Assembly: GCF_047920995.1 (NCBI RefSeq) | Contig: NZ_JBLRWZ010000038.1 | Span: forward strand, 1 to 22,969 | Length of the DNA stretch: 22,969 nucleotides | Direction of reading: 5' to 3' | Origin: Aliidiomarina sp047920995 | Lineage (GTDB): Bacteria; Pseudomonadota; Gammaproteobacteria; Enterobacterales; Alteromonadaceae | In this document: positions 7,764-16,672 of the stretch, one piece after another | Numbering within the stretch: position 1 is the stretch's first letter | How the letters are laid out: each line of letters opens with the position of its first letter | Translations under genes and position numbers: made by a program | The notes under the pieces: model-generated | Seen by the model: only the letters and a program-made list of their open reading frames with translations | Told to the model about the DNA's origin: nothing | Database searches by the model: none

Positions 7764-10700
7764 TACCACCCTCCCGTATCGCTTCCGTATTTTCCGGCAG
7801 TTCGCGGGGCAACACATCATCACCCATTTCTGGTAACTCTACTTCGCGGCTATCCCGCTTCACTTCGGTAACTACCGGCTCACTGATGGTGCCGGTAATT
7901 TCATATTCCAACCGGGAAATTACTTGCGCATCGTGTAGTACCCTATCGAGCACTAATGCCGCAATACCACTTGGCGGGTTCACCATAAATGCCAGCAATA
8001 CCGGCAAGCTCGAGGTTACTTTGGGTACATAGCTCAGTTGATAATTTAACGATTCATCTAGCAAGTTAGTGTAACCGCGCACCAACATATCGCCCGCCGA
8101 GCCATTCATACGCGTGTTGTTAGTGCTCACTACACCATTATCGAGCTCGAGTGTGCCGCCGAACGAGGAATAGAACATGCCGCGGGCAAATATATCGCGG
8201 AAATCCAAAGTAAGCTTCCGTAACACACTTTCCAAACTCAATAATGAGAATATACGCGCACCGCCATCGGATACATCGCGCAAATAGCCAGCGCCAAAGT
8301 TCCACACTACTTCGCCACTCAGGGTTTCGGTATTCCAATCCTGCATCGCGCCCTGCCAATTTAAATCAAAATTAAAGTTGGCCGAAGAATCGCGCACAAT
8401 GGAGTTATAACCCAGCTCATTTAGATACGAGCCAATATTGTTACTACGGAAGGTGCCGCGAATACCACTGGTTAAATCACTATCGGAGCCTTGCCAACCA
8501 CCTCGGGCTTGCAGCACGGTATTGCCTTTACGCACTTCAAAGTTACGCAACTGTTCACCAGCCACCGCAGGCTCAAGGCGCATCGCTATTTCACCAAATT
8601 CACGCCCTTCATAACGGCATATGCGGCAGGTGAAAATAATTGGGGGCAATGTATCAAGCCAGCTACGATCCATATCTACCGCAGCGTTTTCAGTGCCCTC
8701 GTTTTCAGCATCGCCATTCAGCCCCGCCATGCTTGTCAACTCAAGGAAATCAGCAGCAATGGTGAGCTGGCCCGTACCAATTGTGCTCCAATCAATGCGG
8801 GCGCGGCCGTTCTCGGCGTTTACATCCAGCAACCAACCATCGCCACTACTACGCCCTTGTATCTGGGTTAACTGAAAGTTTTGCCCAAACCAATACATAT
8901 TTTCAATACTGGCATCTACCCTGCTTAACGAGGGAACCCAAGCTTTACCTGAGCTATCATTTTCCGTAATCACCTCCAGCTCAGTACCAGCAATTGAAGG
9001 CTCGGCGCCGGCAATGCTTTGGGTGGCCGCACTGGTTAATGTGGTAATTACTGGCAACCATTCGCCTAAATCAGCTGCGGGTAACCCCGCCATAATGCGG
9101 AAGCCTGGTTCAGATCGCGCGCCCACTGTATAGGGGCTCTCGCCAATCTGCAGCTCCATCGCGTGAAAACCACCACTGCCAATTGCCATTTCGCCACGCA
9201 AGTTAGCAACCCCGGCGATATCAGCAACCGCATGCAACCTGTTTTCATCGCCATTTACAGCAATCGCTAAAGTGCGCTCTTCGCCCGCAGATTTCATAAA
9301 GGGTGCAGGTAAACGAATATCCGTGGCCGTTAAATCGGTAGCCATCAGCCATTGGTATTGATACCCCGCCGCACTAATCGCTAAGTTAAAATCTGCCTGC
9401 CATGCGGCCAAGCCGCTCATTTGATCTAACAATGGCACTTGCGCATGCTGCGCCCGCACCGCATCCATTTGCCAATCGCCTTGCACATCAGCCTGTAGCT
9501 CATAACCATCGGCTGTTGCATTGCCTGCTAATGTTAGTGCCACAGGCAAACCGAGCAGTAACGCAGAATCACTCGCTAAACTCAAATCGCCATTGCGAAA
9601 ATCGAGCCGGCCCTGCACTTCTCGCAGCCATAAATTCACCGGTTCAATAAAAATATCTTGGCTATCGAGGTTTACATACCCCTCAGCAACTAATTCGGTG
9701 TTATCGCCCGCTAGGGGAATATCCAAAGTAAATGCGCCGGTAACTGTTCCGGCAGGATAAACTCGCTCTAACGCACCACCTACTGAGCCGGCCAATGAGC
9801 TCGCAGCAAACAATTGCTGCAATTGGCGGCCGTTCGCTGCAACATCGGCTGCAACGTGTAAATGCCGCGCGTTACCAGCGATATCACGAATTTCCGCATG
9901 CACTTGCGTAAGCGGAATACCATTTAACTCACCACCGCGCGTACGAATATCCAGTTGTTCATCATAAAATTGCAGAGTGGCTTGCGTGTTTTCCACAGCA
10001 GGCCAATCTTGCCGGAATTTATAGTGCAAATTGTTAATAATGGCTTGTGCTTGCAGCACACCTTGCGCATCTCGGTATGGGAAGCCTGCAAGCGGCCCAC
10101 GCCACACCATCGCCAAGCTATCAACATCGCCATCCTGCAGTGCCTCGGTAAGGTAGTTACCTAGGTTCTCTCCTAGCTGCAGCGGTAGTAATGCCACCAC
10201 ATCGAGCACATCCATGCCGGTGCTGCCACCGGTGAGCAACCAATCTACTTTGGTGGCTTGATCAGCACCACCGGAGAAGCGCATTTGTTGCCGAATATCA
10301 GCGCCAGGCAAACTAAATTCGGCAGTATCAATATCAAGGTTCCACTGGCCATTCTCTTGCAACCAGCCGCCACGCACTTCCATTTTACTAAGCAACTTCG
10401 CATCGTTATAGGTGGCGGGTGAAATAAGCCGTACTTCCTCTCCCGCCAGCTTAAATTGGCCTTGTTGTAAGCTGCTCCACACTTCCATTTGCAAACCACT
10501 AATACCCGGCACGCCGCGATGTGGCTGCCAAGTAAGATCGCTGCCATTAGCATAAAACTGCCAATCACGCTGCTCATCTAAACGCACTTGCAAGGTTTGC
10601 AACTTGCCGCCCACTTGTAGGCCATCAAGCCAACCACCTAAGGCTGCGCCAGCAGAGCCAAATAAATTCCACAGCGGGCTAAAATCAATCAGCTCAATAT

Positions 10701-11706
10701 CATTTACATTCCACAGGTGTTCACCGTTTTGGTATTGCCAGGTAACCTGCTCGAACTGCCACTGCAAATCATTCAGTGCCACTTTCATTGGCGCCGAGTT
10801 CAGCACCCAACCATCCTCTTGCGGAAACAGTGTCCACGCCGTAGCGGGCGTAACTAAGCGGTGCTCAGATTCCGTGCTCTGCCACTCTAAAATGTTCTGC
10901 TCGAAATTCAGCTGCCCATCTCCAAAGCGACCATTATCGAAATCAAGCCAACCTTGTAGGTTAAACTCTGCGCGGTTAATGGCGGAATTTTCGGTTAAGG
11001 CCTGCAGCCAGGGCGAGATATCTAGTTGCTGTGCTTCAATGAACACGCTGCCACTCATGGCGGTAAAGGAATCACCTTCCAGATCAACAATGAAATTCAG
11101 AGCATTAGCGGTAATATCCGGAATACTGAACAGCCCCACCGCCTGCCTACGTGAACCCTCGCGGCGCCAACTTAAACGCTGAATATCAATCGAACGTGGA
11201 GGTTGCTCAGCAAAATGCACGGTAACCACACCATTGCGTAGTTGAAAATGCTCTAACTGCTGCAATAGCAATTGTTCTAGCGTGGCTTGCAGCTCGTTGA
11301 ACGAGCCCACTTCCGTGCTTTGCCGATAATAGATATCAAGCTGCACATCAGCGAGTTCAAAATGCTCAAACAGCACTTGCCGCTGCCAAAGGCTATTCCA
11401 AAAATCGATGCCCAAACTAAAGTTACCCACCGAGAAGGCCACATCATTGGTTTCATCCAAATCGAAGCGCACATCACGCAGCACTAATGCCGGGCCCGCG
11501 CCACTCCAGGTGGCCGAGAGGCTGCCGATAGCTATATCTTGCTGAAAGCGTTGGCTAAGTTGGGTTTCAATATCGCCACGAAAGTGATCGAGATACGGCA
11601 AACTAAAGCGCACTACACTAAGCAGCACAGCAAAGCCCACCAACAGTACTGCTACTGTTAGCCAGAGCTTGCGAATAAATAAACTTAAGGCGCTTTTAAA
11701 GGTCAC
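7756..11706 (-). CDS. yhdP: AsmA-like envelope protein YhdP (DUF3971)
   Basis: Very large (1316 residues; E. coli 1266) inner-membrane-anchored AsmA-like protein. In E. coli YhdP acts with TamB and YdbH as a bridge carrying phospholipid to the outer membrane. One N-terminal membrane segment (LWLTVAVLLVGFAVLLSVV, about residues 14-32) precedes a long periplasmic repeat-rich region of alternating beta strands. The C-terminal AsmA-type block includes GEVVWNFGAGYLRDVSDGG, then LLSLESVLRKLTLDFRDIF and GGTLELDNGVVSTNN. The start is GTG, sharing one base with the rng TAG stop (TAGTG), so translation is probably coupled. The rng-yhdP-tldD order is conserved in gammaproteobacteria. Several long open frames on the other strand are shadows of this gene. 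Confidence 0.95.
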   Translation of the reverse strand: MTFKSALSLFIRKLWLTVAVLLVGFAVLLSVVRFSLPYLDHFRGDIETQLSQRFQQDIAIGSLSATWSGAGPALVLRDVRFDLDETNDVAFSVGNFSLGIDFWNSLWQRQVLFEHFELADVQLDIYYRQSTEVGSFNELQATLEQLLLQQLEHFQLRNGVVTVHFAEQPPRSIDIQRLSWRREGSRRQAVGLFSIPDITANALNFIVDLEGDSFTAMSGSVFIEAQQLDISPWLQALTENSAINRAEFNLQGWLDFDNGRFGDGQLNFEQNILEWQSTESEHRLVTPATAWTLFPQEDGWVLNSAPMKVALNDLQWQFEQVTWQYQNGEHLWNVNDIELIDFSPLWNLFGSAGAALGGWLDGLQVGGKLQTLQVRLDEQRDWQFYANGSDLTWQPHRGVPGISGLQMEVWSSLQQGQFKLAGEEVRLISPATYNDAKLLSKMEVRGGWLQENGQWNLDIDTAEFSLPGADIRQQMRFSGGADQATKVDWLLTGGSTGMDVLDVVALLPLQLGENLGNYLTEALQDGDVDSLAMVWRGPLAGFPYRDAQGVLQAQAIINNLHYKFRQDWPAVENTQATLQFYDEQLDIRTRGGELNGIPLTQVHAEIRDIAGNARHLHVAADVAANGRQLQQLFAASSLAGSVGGALERVYPAGTVTGAFTLDIPLAGDNTELVAEGYVNLDSQDIFIEPVNLWLREVQGRLDFRNGDLSLASDSALLLGLPVALTLAGNATADGYELQADVQGDWQMDAVRAQHAQVPLLDQMSGLAAWQADFNLAISAAGYQYQWLMATDLTATDIRLPAPFMKSAGEERTLAIAVNGDENRLHAVADIAGVANLRGEMAIGSGGFHAMELQIGESPYTVGARSEPGFRIMAGLPAADLGEWLPVITTLTSAATQSIAGAEPSIAGTELEVITENDSSGKAWVPSLSRVDASIENMYWFGQNFQLTQIQGRSSGDGWLLDVNAENGRARIDWSTIGTGQLTIAADFLELTSMAGLNGDAENEGTENAAVDMDRSWLDTLPPIIFTCRICRYEGREFGEIAMRLEPAVAGEQLRNFEVRKGNTVLQARGGWQGSDSDLTSGIRGTFRSNNIGSYLNELGYNSIVRDSSANFNFDLNWQGAMQDWNTETLSGEVVWNFGAGYLRDVSDGGARIFSLLSLESVLRKLTLDFRDIFARGMFYSSFGGTLELDNGVVSTNNTRMNGSAGDMLVRGYTNLLDESLNYQLSYVPKVTSSLPVLLAFMVNPPSGIAALVLDRVLHDAQVISRLEYEITGTISEPVVTEVKRDSREVELPEMGDDVLPRELPENTEAIREGGNE

Positions 11707-13175
11707 TACATCATTACCACATCAAATTGCTCTTGATGATACAGAGGTTCAATTTGAACGTTAATTTGCTTCTCTACAAATACTTCTAACTCAGCAAGCG
11801 CGTGCGATTCATCATTTAACAACCGTTCGGCAACTGCCGCTGAAGCATACACAACAAACTTATCAGCAGCATAAGCGCGGTTCACCCGCACAATTTCACG
11901 CATAATTTCATAGCACACGGTATCTACGGTTTTCATAGAACCACGGCCCTTACACACTGGGCACTCAGAACTTAACACATGCTCTAAACTTTCTCGTGTG
12001 CGCTTGCGCGTTAGCTCTACCAAGCCCAACGAAGTAAACCCAGAAATACTGGTTTTTGCGTGGTCTTTGGCCAGTGCTAACTCTAAGCTATGCAACACTC
12101 GGCGTTTGTGATCATCATTTTGCATATCTATAAAATCGACAATAATAATGCCACCAAGGTTCCGTAACCGTAATTGCCGTGCAATGGCTTGGGTAGCTTC
12201 GGTGTTGGTATTGAAAATGGTTTCTTCCAAATTACGATGGCCAACAAAGGCACCGGTGTTGATATCAATGGTGGTCATGGCCTCGGTTTGATCAATCACC
12301 AAGGTGCCACCAGATTTCAACTGCACTCGACGATCGAGCGCCCGTTGAATTTCATTTTCAACATCGAATAAATCGAAAATTGGCCGCTCACCTTCGTAAT
12401 ATTCCAAACGATCCGCTAACTGCGGCACAAACTCTTCTACAAAGGTATGCAGTTGTTGAAAACTCAGCCGCGAATCTACCCGAATACGCTCAATTTCCAC
12501 ACCTACAAAATCACGCAGCACCCGCGCCGCTAGATTAAGATCTTCGTACAGCACACCGCCCTTAGAGTTTTTCTTCTTGCGCTCTTGAATTTTTTCCCAC
12601 AGCCTGCGCAAAAATAGCGCATCTTGCTCCAACTCTTCGGTGCCAGCGCCTTCGGCTGCCGTGCGCACAATAAAACCTATTTCCGTATCACTAAACTTAT
12701 TCACTACGCTGCGCAGGCGTTCGCGCTCGTCTTCGTTTTCAATGCGCTGGGAAACGCCCACATGATTAGAGCGTGGCATGAGCACCAAATAACGCGAAGG
12801 AATAGTTACATCGGTAGTAAGCCGAGCACCTTTGGTGCCCAGAGGATCCTTCACCACCTGCACCAAGATATATTGGCCTTGGCGCACCAAGCGGGCAATA
12901 TCCGGCGGCGGCAGTTGCTCTCTATCAAGCTCTTCTAAGTTATCAATGCGGGTAATAATATCCGAGGCATGTAAAAACGCGGCTTTTTCCAAGCCGATAT
13001 CCACAAAGGCGGCTTGCATGCCGGGCAATACGCGGCTTACTTTGCCAATGTACACGTTGCCCACTAGCCCGCGCCGAGCTTCGCGCTCAATATGTATTTC
13101 TTGTAAAATACCGTTTTCCACCAAGGCAACCCGGGTTTCACTCGGCGTTACGTTTACTAAAATTTCTGCACTCAT
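11706..13175 (-). CDS. rng: Ribonuclease G
   Basis: RNase E/G-family endoribonuclease that matures the 5' end of 16S rRNA and degrades some mRNAs. The length of 489 residues is identical to E. coli RNase G. An S1-like RNA-binding segment spans about residues 35-125 (GNVYIGKVSRVLPGMQAAFV). The DNase I-like catalytic centre has Asp304 in TTIDINTGAFVG and Asp347 in IIIVDFIDMQNDDHKRRV, and the Zn-link is CPVCKGRG (Cys405, Cys408). It starts with ATG inside the maf stop (ATGA, 4-bp overlap) and ends sharing a base with the yhdP GTG. It is in the cell-shape operon, as in E. coli, where RNase G was first known as CafA. Confidence 0.98.
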   Translation of the reverse strand: MSAEILVNVTPSETRVALVENGILQEIHIEREARRGLVGNVYIGKVSRVLPGMQAAFVDIGLEKAAFLHASDIITRIDNLEELDREQLPPPDIARLVRQGQYILVQVVKDPLGTKGARLTTDVTIPSRYLVLMPRSNHVGVSQRIENEDERERLRSVVNKFSDTEIGFIVRTAAEGAGTEELEQDALFLRRLWEKIQERKKKNSKGGVLYEDLNLAARVLRDFVGVEIERIRVDSRLSFQQLHTFVEEFVPQLADRLEYYEGERPIFDLFDVENEIQRALDRRVQLKSGGTLVIDQTEAMTTIDINTGAFVGHRNLEETIFNTNTEATQAIARQLRLRNLGGIIIVDFIDMQNDDHKRRVLHSLELALAKDHAKTSISGFTSLGLVELTRKRTRESLEHVLSSECPVCKGRGSMKTVDTVCYEIMREIVRVNRAYAADKFVVYASAAVAERLLNDESHALAELEVFVEKQINVQIEPLYHQEQFDVVMM

Positions 13176-13750
13176 TGATTGTTATCCGTTATTGCCTGCC
13201 ACTGCTGCAGCAATTGTTCGGTTTCATAAAGCGGTAGGCCCACTACCGCAAAATAGCTACCACTAATGTGGCTCACAAATTTACCGGCTAGCCCTTGTAT
13301 ACCATAGCCACCAGCTTTATCGTGCGGCTCGCCAGTTTGCCAATAGGCGGCGATATCGGTGCTGCTAAGATTACGAAAGGTTACTTGCGTAGTTACCAAG
13401 GTTTGCCACTTCCCCACTGGGGTATGTAAGGCTACGGCTGTAAGTACTTGGTGCGTAGCGCCGCTTAAACGCTGCATCATACTGCTGAAGTGGGTAAAAT
13501 CAGTTGGCTTTTCCATTACCGTATCGCCGGCTACCACTATCGTATCGGAGCCTAACACCCCAAATTCTGGGTGATTACTGGCTACCGCCGCCGCTTTTTC
13601 AGCCGCCAAACGCTGTACATAATCGGCTGGGCTTTCACCCGCTACTTGTTGTTCTGCAATATTGGCAGGCTCGGTAACAAAGGGCACTTGCAGCAGTGCC
13701 AGTAACTCCTTACGCCTGGGGGAGGCCGATGCTAATACTAGCGTGTGCAT
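13172..13750 (-). CDS. yhdE: Maf-family nucleoside triphosphate pyrophosphatase (YhdE type)
   Basis: House-cleaning enzyme of the Maf family; the YhdE branch hydrolyses dTTP/UTP and modified pyrimidine nucleotides to monophosphates. The 192-residue protein begins MHTLVLASASPRRKELLALL (substrate loop S-S-P-R-R), has GSDTIVV with the catalytic Asp69, and GEPHDKAGGYGIQGLAGKF at about 139-157. The position between rng and mreD matches E. coli yhdE rather than yceF. AGGAG sits 5 nt before the ATG, and its end overlaps rng by 4 bp. A 118-bp repeat-bearing gap separates it from mreD upstream. Confidence 0.96.
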   Translation of the reverse strand: MHTLVLASASPRRKELLALLQVPFVTEPANIAEQQVAGESPADYVQRLAAEKAAAVASNHPEFGVLGSDTIVVAGDTVMEKPTDFTHFSSMMQRLSGATHQVLTAVALHTPVGKWQTLVTTQVTFRNLSSTDIAAYWQTGEPHDKAGGYGIQGLAGKFVSHISGSYFAVVGLPLYETEQLLQQWQAITDNNQ

Positions 13751-13788
13751 GCATACTCCTGCCGGTTGAATGAATTAATGCGCGGAAA

Positions 13789-13883
13789 GCCCTTAGCGTG
13801 GTTGAGAGCCCTTAGCGCAACTGAGAGCCCTTAGCGTGGTTGAAAGCCCTTAGCGCAACTGAGAGCCTTTAGCGCAACTGAAA
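13789..13883. repeat. Five-copy 19-bp tandem repeat spanning the mreD stop codon
   Basis: Five contiguous 19-bp units, GCCCTTAGCG + TGGT or CAAC + TGARA, start at 13789, 13808, 13827, 13846 and 13865 (the last begins GCCTTTAGCG). Units 1 and 3 carry TGGT; units 2, 4 and 5 carry CAAC. Unit 5 encodes the last residues of MreD (FQLR) and its TAA on the minus strand, so the array looks like outward duplication of the mreD 3' end. GTTG/CAAC in adjacent units can pair. It fills most of the only sizeable gap in the operon. Confidence 0.92.
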
Positions 13884-14357
13884 ACTGCGGCGAATTTTCC
13901 GCAGTACCAAGAAAACCCACGGCCAAAAAATGGCTGAACTTAAGGCTGGCCAAAAATAGTGCAGCATTAATGGTGCATTATTCAAATAATGCTCGAATAA
14001 ATACACAATTGCCCGCCCTAAAAACACTAGCACCATTACTAATAACGCTTGTTGCGATAAAGAAAAATTGCGAATTCGTTTGTAATACTTCGCGGCGAGA
14101 TACGCCACTAACGCATACGCTGCGGCATGAAAGCCAAGCGTTGAGCCAAGTAAAATATCCACCGCTAAACCCACCGCCGCGGCGTAACCGATGTTCACAC
14201 GATGGGGCAAGGCAATAATCCAGTAAATCACCACCAATAGCGGCCATTCTGGGCGCCATACAGCCACTTGTATCGATATCGGCATCACCGCAAAAATCAG
14301 GCTCAACACGATAGTGATTAAAATAATACTGCGCTGCATAATTCTGCGGGTAAGCAT
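13869..14357 (-). CDS. mreD: Rod shape-determining protein MreD
   Basis: Inner-membrane component of the Rod (elongasome) complex with MreB, MreC, RodA and PBP2. The 162-residue protein (E. coli also 162) is very hydrophobic, with about five membrane segments. Family-typical stretches include WPLLVVIYWIIALPHRVNIG (about 39-58) and ILLGSTLGFHAAAYALVAYL. The ATG overlaps the mreC TGA by one base (TGATG), implying coupling. Its last codons and stop form the first-read copy of the downstream 19-bp repeat array. Confidence 0.96.
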   Translation of the reverse strand: MLTRRIMQRSIILITIVLSLIFAVMPISIQVAVWRPEWPLLVVIYWIIALPHRVNIGYAAAVGLAVDILLGSTLGFHAAAYALVAYLAAKYYKRIRNFSLSQQALLVMVLVFLGRAIVYLFEHYLNNAPLMLHYFWPALSSAIFWPWVFLVLRKIRRSFQLR

Positions 14358-15283
14358 CAGTTTTGCTCCTCAACAGGGCGCTGATTTTGTTCACGTAACT
14401 CTTGTTCACGTAACTCTTGTTCACGCTCATCAGCTTCAGAGCGAACCGGTTGAGTTTCGCTGCCGCTATCCCAAAGCAACAGCAACATCCGAATCCGATC
14501 TAAATTCGCAATCGGGGCAGCGGATACTTGCGCAAAGGGTAACGATTCATCCCGGGTAATGCGCTTAATGCGCGCCACAGGGTAACCCTCAGGGAATACT
14601 CCACCTAGCCCAGACGAAAACAATACATCGCCTTCTTGCAGTTCAGTGGAATGCGGCACATGCATTAACTCCAGCAGCGCAGTATCACCCACACCTTGTG
14701 CTATCACTCGAATACCACTCATTTCCGCCCGCGTGGGAATGGCATGGCTCTGGTCAGAAATGAGAATTACGCGTGCGGTAGTAACCCCCACATCGGCCAC
14801 TTGGCCCACAATACCATCGGCATCAATTACTGGCTGGCCAATGTAAACCCCATGCCGAGTACCCTTGTTCACCACCACTTGATGAGAAAAGGGATCGGAA
14901 TCCACCGCAATTACTTCAGCCACCATGCGCAAACGCTCTTCGCGGCTATCGCTGGCGAGCAACTCACGTAAACGATCGTTTTCCCGCACCAAAAACTGAA
15001 AACGCTGCAGTTGCCCTTGCAGCAGCAAGTTATCTTCTTTTAACTGGGTATTTTCACGCATAATACGGCGCCGTGATTGTACTTGGCTAATCACGTTATC
15101 TAAGGCCTGCTCGGGCATTACCGCTAGGTATTGTACGGGGCTTACCACCGAGTTTAGAAACGCCCGAATGGGCTGCATAGCACCAAGGCGATGGTCTGCA
15201 AAAATAAGCAAAAACGCTAGCAACAAGGCTAGCGTTAAGCGGGTTTTCAAAGAAACCCTTTGTAGGAACAGATGCGAAGACAC
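14357..15283 (-). CDS. mreC: Rod shape-determining protein MreC
   Basis: Bitopic elongasome scaffold that links cytoplasmic MreB to periplasmic PBP2. It has an N-terminal membrane segment (about residues 12-32, LTLALLLAFLLIFADHRLG) and a coiled coil at about 65-110 rich in Gln, Arg and Leu. Beta-barrel core motifs follow, such as VNKGTRHGVYIGQPVIDADG, GQVADVG, ARVILISDQSHAIPTR and DVLFSSGLGGVFPEGYPVA. The 308-residue protein starts at GTG 15283, 3 bp after the mreB stop. The C-terminal tail is charged and repetitive (EQELREQELREQNQRPVEEQN region), encoded by a 15-bp tandem repeat. Confidence 0.96.
   Translation of the reverse strand: MSSHLFLQRVSLKTRLTLALLLAFLLIFADHRLGAMQPIRAFLNSVVSPVQYLAVMPEQALDNVISQVQSRRRIMRENTQLKEDNLLLQGQLQRFQFLVRENDRLRELLASDSREERLRMVAEVIAVDSDPFSHQVVVNKGTRHGVYIGQPVIDADGIVGQVADVGVTTARVILISDQSHAIPTRAEMSGIRVIAQGVGDTALLELMHVPHSTELQEGDVLFSSGLGGVFPEGYPVARIKRITRDESLPFAQVSAAPIANLDRIRMLLLLWDSGSETQPVRSEADEREQELREQELREQNQRPVEEQN
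14389..14425. repeat. 15-bp in-frame tandem repeat in the mreC tail
   Basis: GTTCACGTAACTCTT occurs twice exactly (14389-14403 and 14404-14418), followed by a partial third copy beginning GTTCACG. On the minus strand it encodes the pentapeptide EQELR repeated in the last 25 residues of MreC. Because the unit is a multiple of three, copy-number change would alter tail length without a frameshift. Confidence 0.9.
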
Positions 15284-15286
15284 TGG

Positions 15287-16330
15287 CTACTCGTCGCTAA
15301 ACAAATCGCCACCATGCTCATCGATCAATTCCAGAGCTTTTCCGCCACCGCGAGCAACGCAGGTTAACGGATCATCAGCAATAATTACTGGAATGCCGGT
15401 TTCTTCCATGAGCAAACGATCGATATCGCGAAGTAATGCGCCACCACCGGTAAGCACCATGCCGCGCTCAGAAATATCTGAGGCCAATTCTGGTGGTGAT
15501 TGCTCAAGTGCGTGCATTACTGCCGCAACAATCCCCATCAATGGTTCTTGCAGCGCTTCAAGAATTTCGTTGCTAGTGAGAGTAAACGAGCGTGGTACGC
15601 CTTCCGCGAGGTTACGGCCGCGAACTTCTAACTCGCGCACATCCTCACCTGGGTAAGCAGCACCAATTGTGTGCTTAATCCGCTCTGCGGTAGCATCACC
15701 AATGAGTGAGCCAAAGTTACGGCGTACATAACTAATAATGGCTTCATCAAACTTATCACCACCAATACGTACTGAGCTTGAGTACACCACACCATTCAGA
15801 GAAATAATGGCAACTTCAGTAGTACCACCACCGATATCCACAACCATGGAGCCGGTTGGTTCTGAAACAGGCAAGCCGGCACCAATTGCAGCAGCCATTG
15901 GCTCATCAATTAATACTACTTGGCGAGCACCGGCACCCAATGCAGATTCGCGAATGGCGCGGCGTTCAACTTGCGTTGCGCCATAAGGCACACATACCAA
16001 AACCCGCGGGCTTGGGCGCAAATAATTATTTTCATGTACTTGTTTAATGAAGTGTTGCAGCATTTTCTCGGTAACGTGAAAATCAGCGATTACGCCATCT
16101 TTCATCGGCCGAATGGCTTTAATATTGCCAGGCGTTCTACCCAACATTTGCTTCGCCGCATGGCCTACCGCCGCAACGCTCTTATTACCGCCAGCGTGAT
16201 CTTGCCGAATCGCCACTACGGAAGGCTCATTCAATACGATGCCTTTTTCTTTAACGTAAATGAGAGTGTTCGCTGTTCCCAAATCGATTGATAAATCGTT
16301 GGAAAACAAACCACGCAACTTCTTAAACAT
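15287..16330 (-). CDS. mreB: Rod shape-determining actin homologue MreB
   Basis: Bacterial actin that forms membrane-associated filaments and guides lateral cell-wall synthesis. The 347-residue sequence (E. coli 347) has an amphipathic N-terminus, MFKKLRGLFSND. ATPase motifs follow: phosphate-1 LSIDLGTANTLIYVKEKGIV, phosphate-2 MVVDIGGGTTEVAIISLNG, the adenosine motif MVLTGGGALLRDIDRLL, and VLIDEPMAAAIGAG. It is first in the mreB-to-tldD minus-strand run. A plausible sigma-70 promoter lies about 100 bp upstream. The Shine-Dalgarno is weak (GGGA about 11 nt before the ATG). Highly secure. Confidence 0.98.
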   Translation of the reverse strand: MFKKLRGLFSNDLSIDLGTANTLIYVKEKGIVLNEPSVVAIRQDHAGGNKSVAAVGHAAKQMLGRTPGNIKAIRPMKDGVIADFHVTEKMLQHFIKQVHENNYLRPSPRVLVCVPYGATQVERRAIRESALGAGARQVVLIDEPMAAAIGAGLPVSEPTGSMVVDIGGGTTEVAIISLNGVVYSSSVRIGGDKFDEAIISYVRRNFGSLIGDATAERIKHTIGAAYPGEDVRELEVRGRNLAEGVPRSFTLTSNEILEALQEPLMGIVAAVMHALEQSPPELASDISERGMVLTGGGALLRDIDRLLMEETGIPVIIADDPLTCVARGGGKALELIDEHGGDLFSDE

Positions 16331-16428
16331 GAGGGGCTGTTCCCTTTATGGTAATTATATGGTTCGAAAGGCTTAACTTTAGCAAGCTGCGATCACGCGA
16401 GCAAGCGAGTTGTAGCGCTTTTGCAAGA

Positions 16429-16456
16429 TTTATACAATTTAGTTTTATTAACTCAA
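16429..16456 (-). promoter_or_regulatory. Candidate sigma-70 promoter for mreB
   Basis: On the minus strand, TTGAGT (16456-16451) and TATAAA (16434-16429) are separated by 16 bp in an AT-rich stretch. This puts the start of transcription about 90 nt before the mreB ATG. The match is 4/6 and 5/6 to consensus. The GTAACCGTTTCGTAA motif ends 10 bp upstream of the -35. Confidence 0.5.
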
Positions 16457-16632
16457 TTGCGCATTGTAACCGTTTCGTAATCGAACTTCGCTATTTTGTA
16501 ACATTACTACAAAAAACACGGAATTCGCCATGCACTACCACCGCACAAAGTTACCAAAGTTATCTACATCAGGAAGACACCATATCAACCGAAAGGTTCC
16601 GCCAGCGATTACAGCCCTGCGCCAAGCGGTTG

Positions 16633-16666
16633 TTATCACGAAAAGATCGTTGTCACGAAAAGATCG
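16633..16666. repeat. 17-bp tandem duplication in the receptor upstream region
   Basis: TTATCACGAAAAGATCG (16633-16649) is followed immediately by TTGTCACGAAAAGATCG (16650-16666), with one mismatch. It lies just upstream of the 11-bp-spaced CGTAACAG pair and could be a regulator-binding element or a simple duplication. Confidence 0.8.
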
Positions 16667-16672
16667 CCAACA

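Noticed and set aside
10604..11182. 192-codon open frame on the plus strand inside yhdP
   Set aside because: It is antisense to the well-supported yhdP coding sequence, has low-complexity Ser/Cys/Pro-rich composition, no family motif and no ribosome-binding site of note. It is a shadow frame.
13789..13883. Possible CRISPR array
   Set aside because: The 19-bp units are contiguous with no spacers, and no cas genes are present. It is a tandem minisatellite-like repeat.
15168..15656. 162-codon open frame antisense to mreC/mreB
   Set aside because: It is Ser/Arg/Pro-rich with no recognisable domain and entirely opposite the highly conserved mreB and mreC coding strands.
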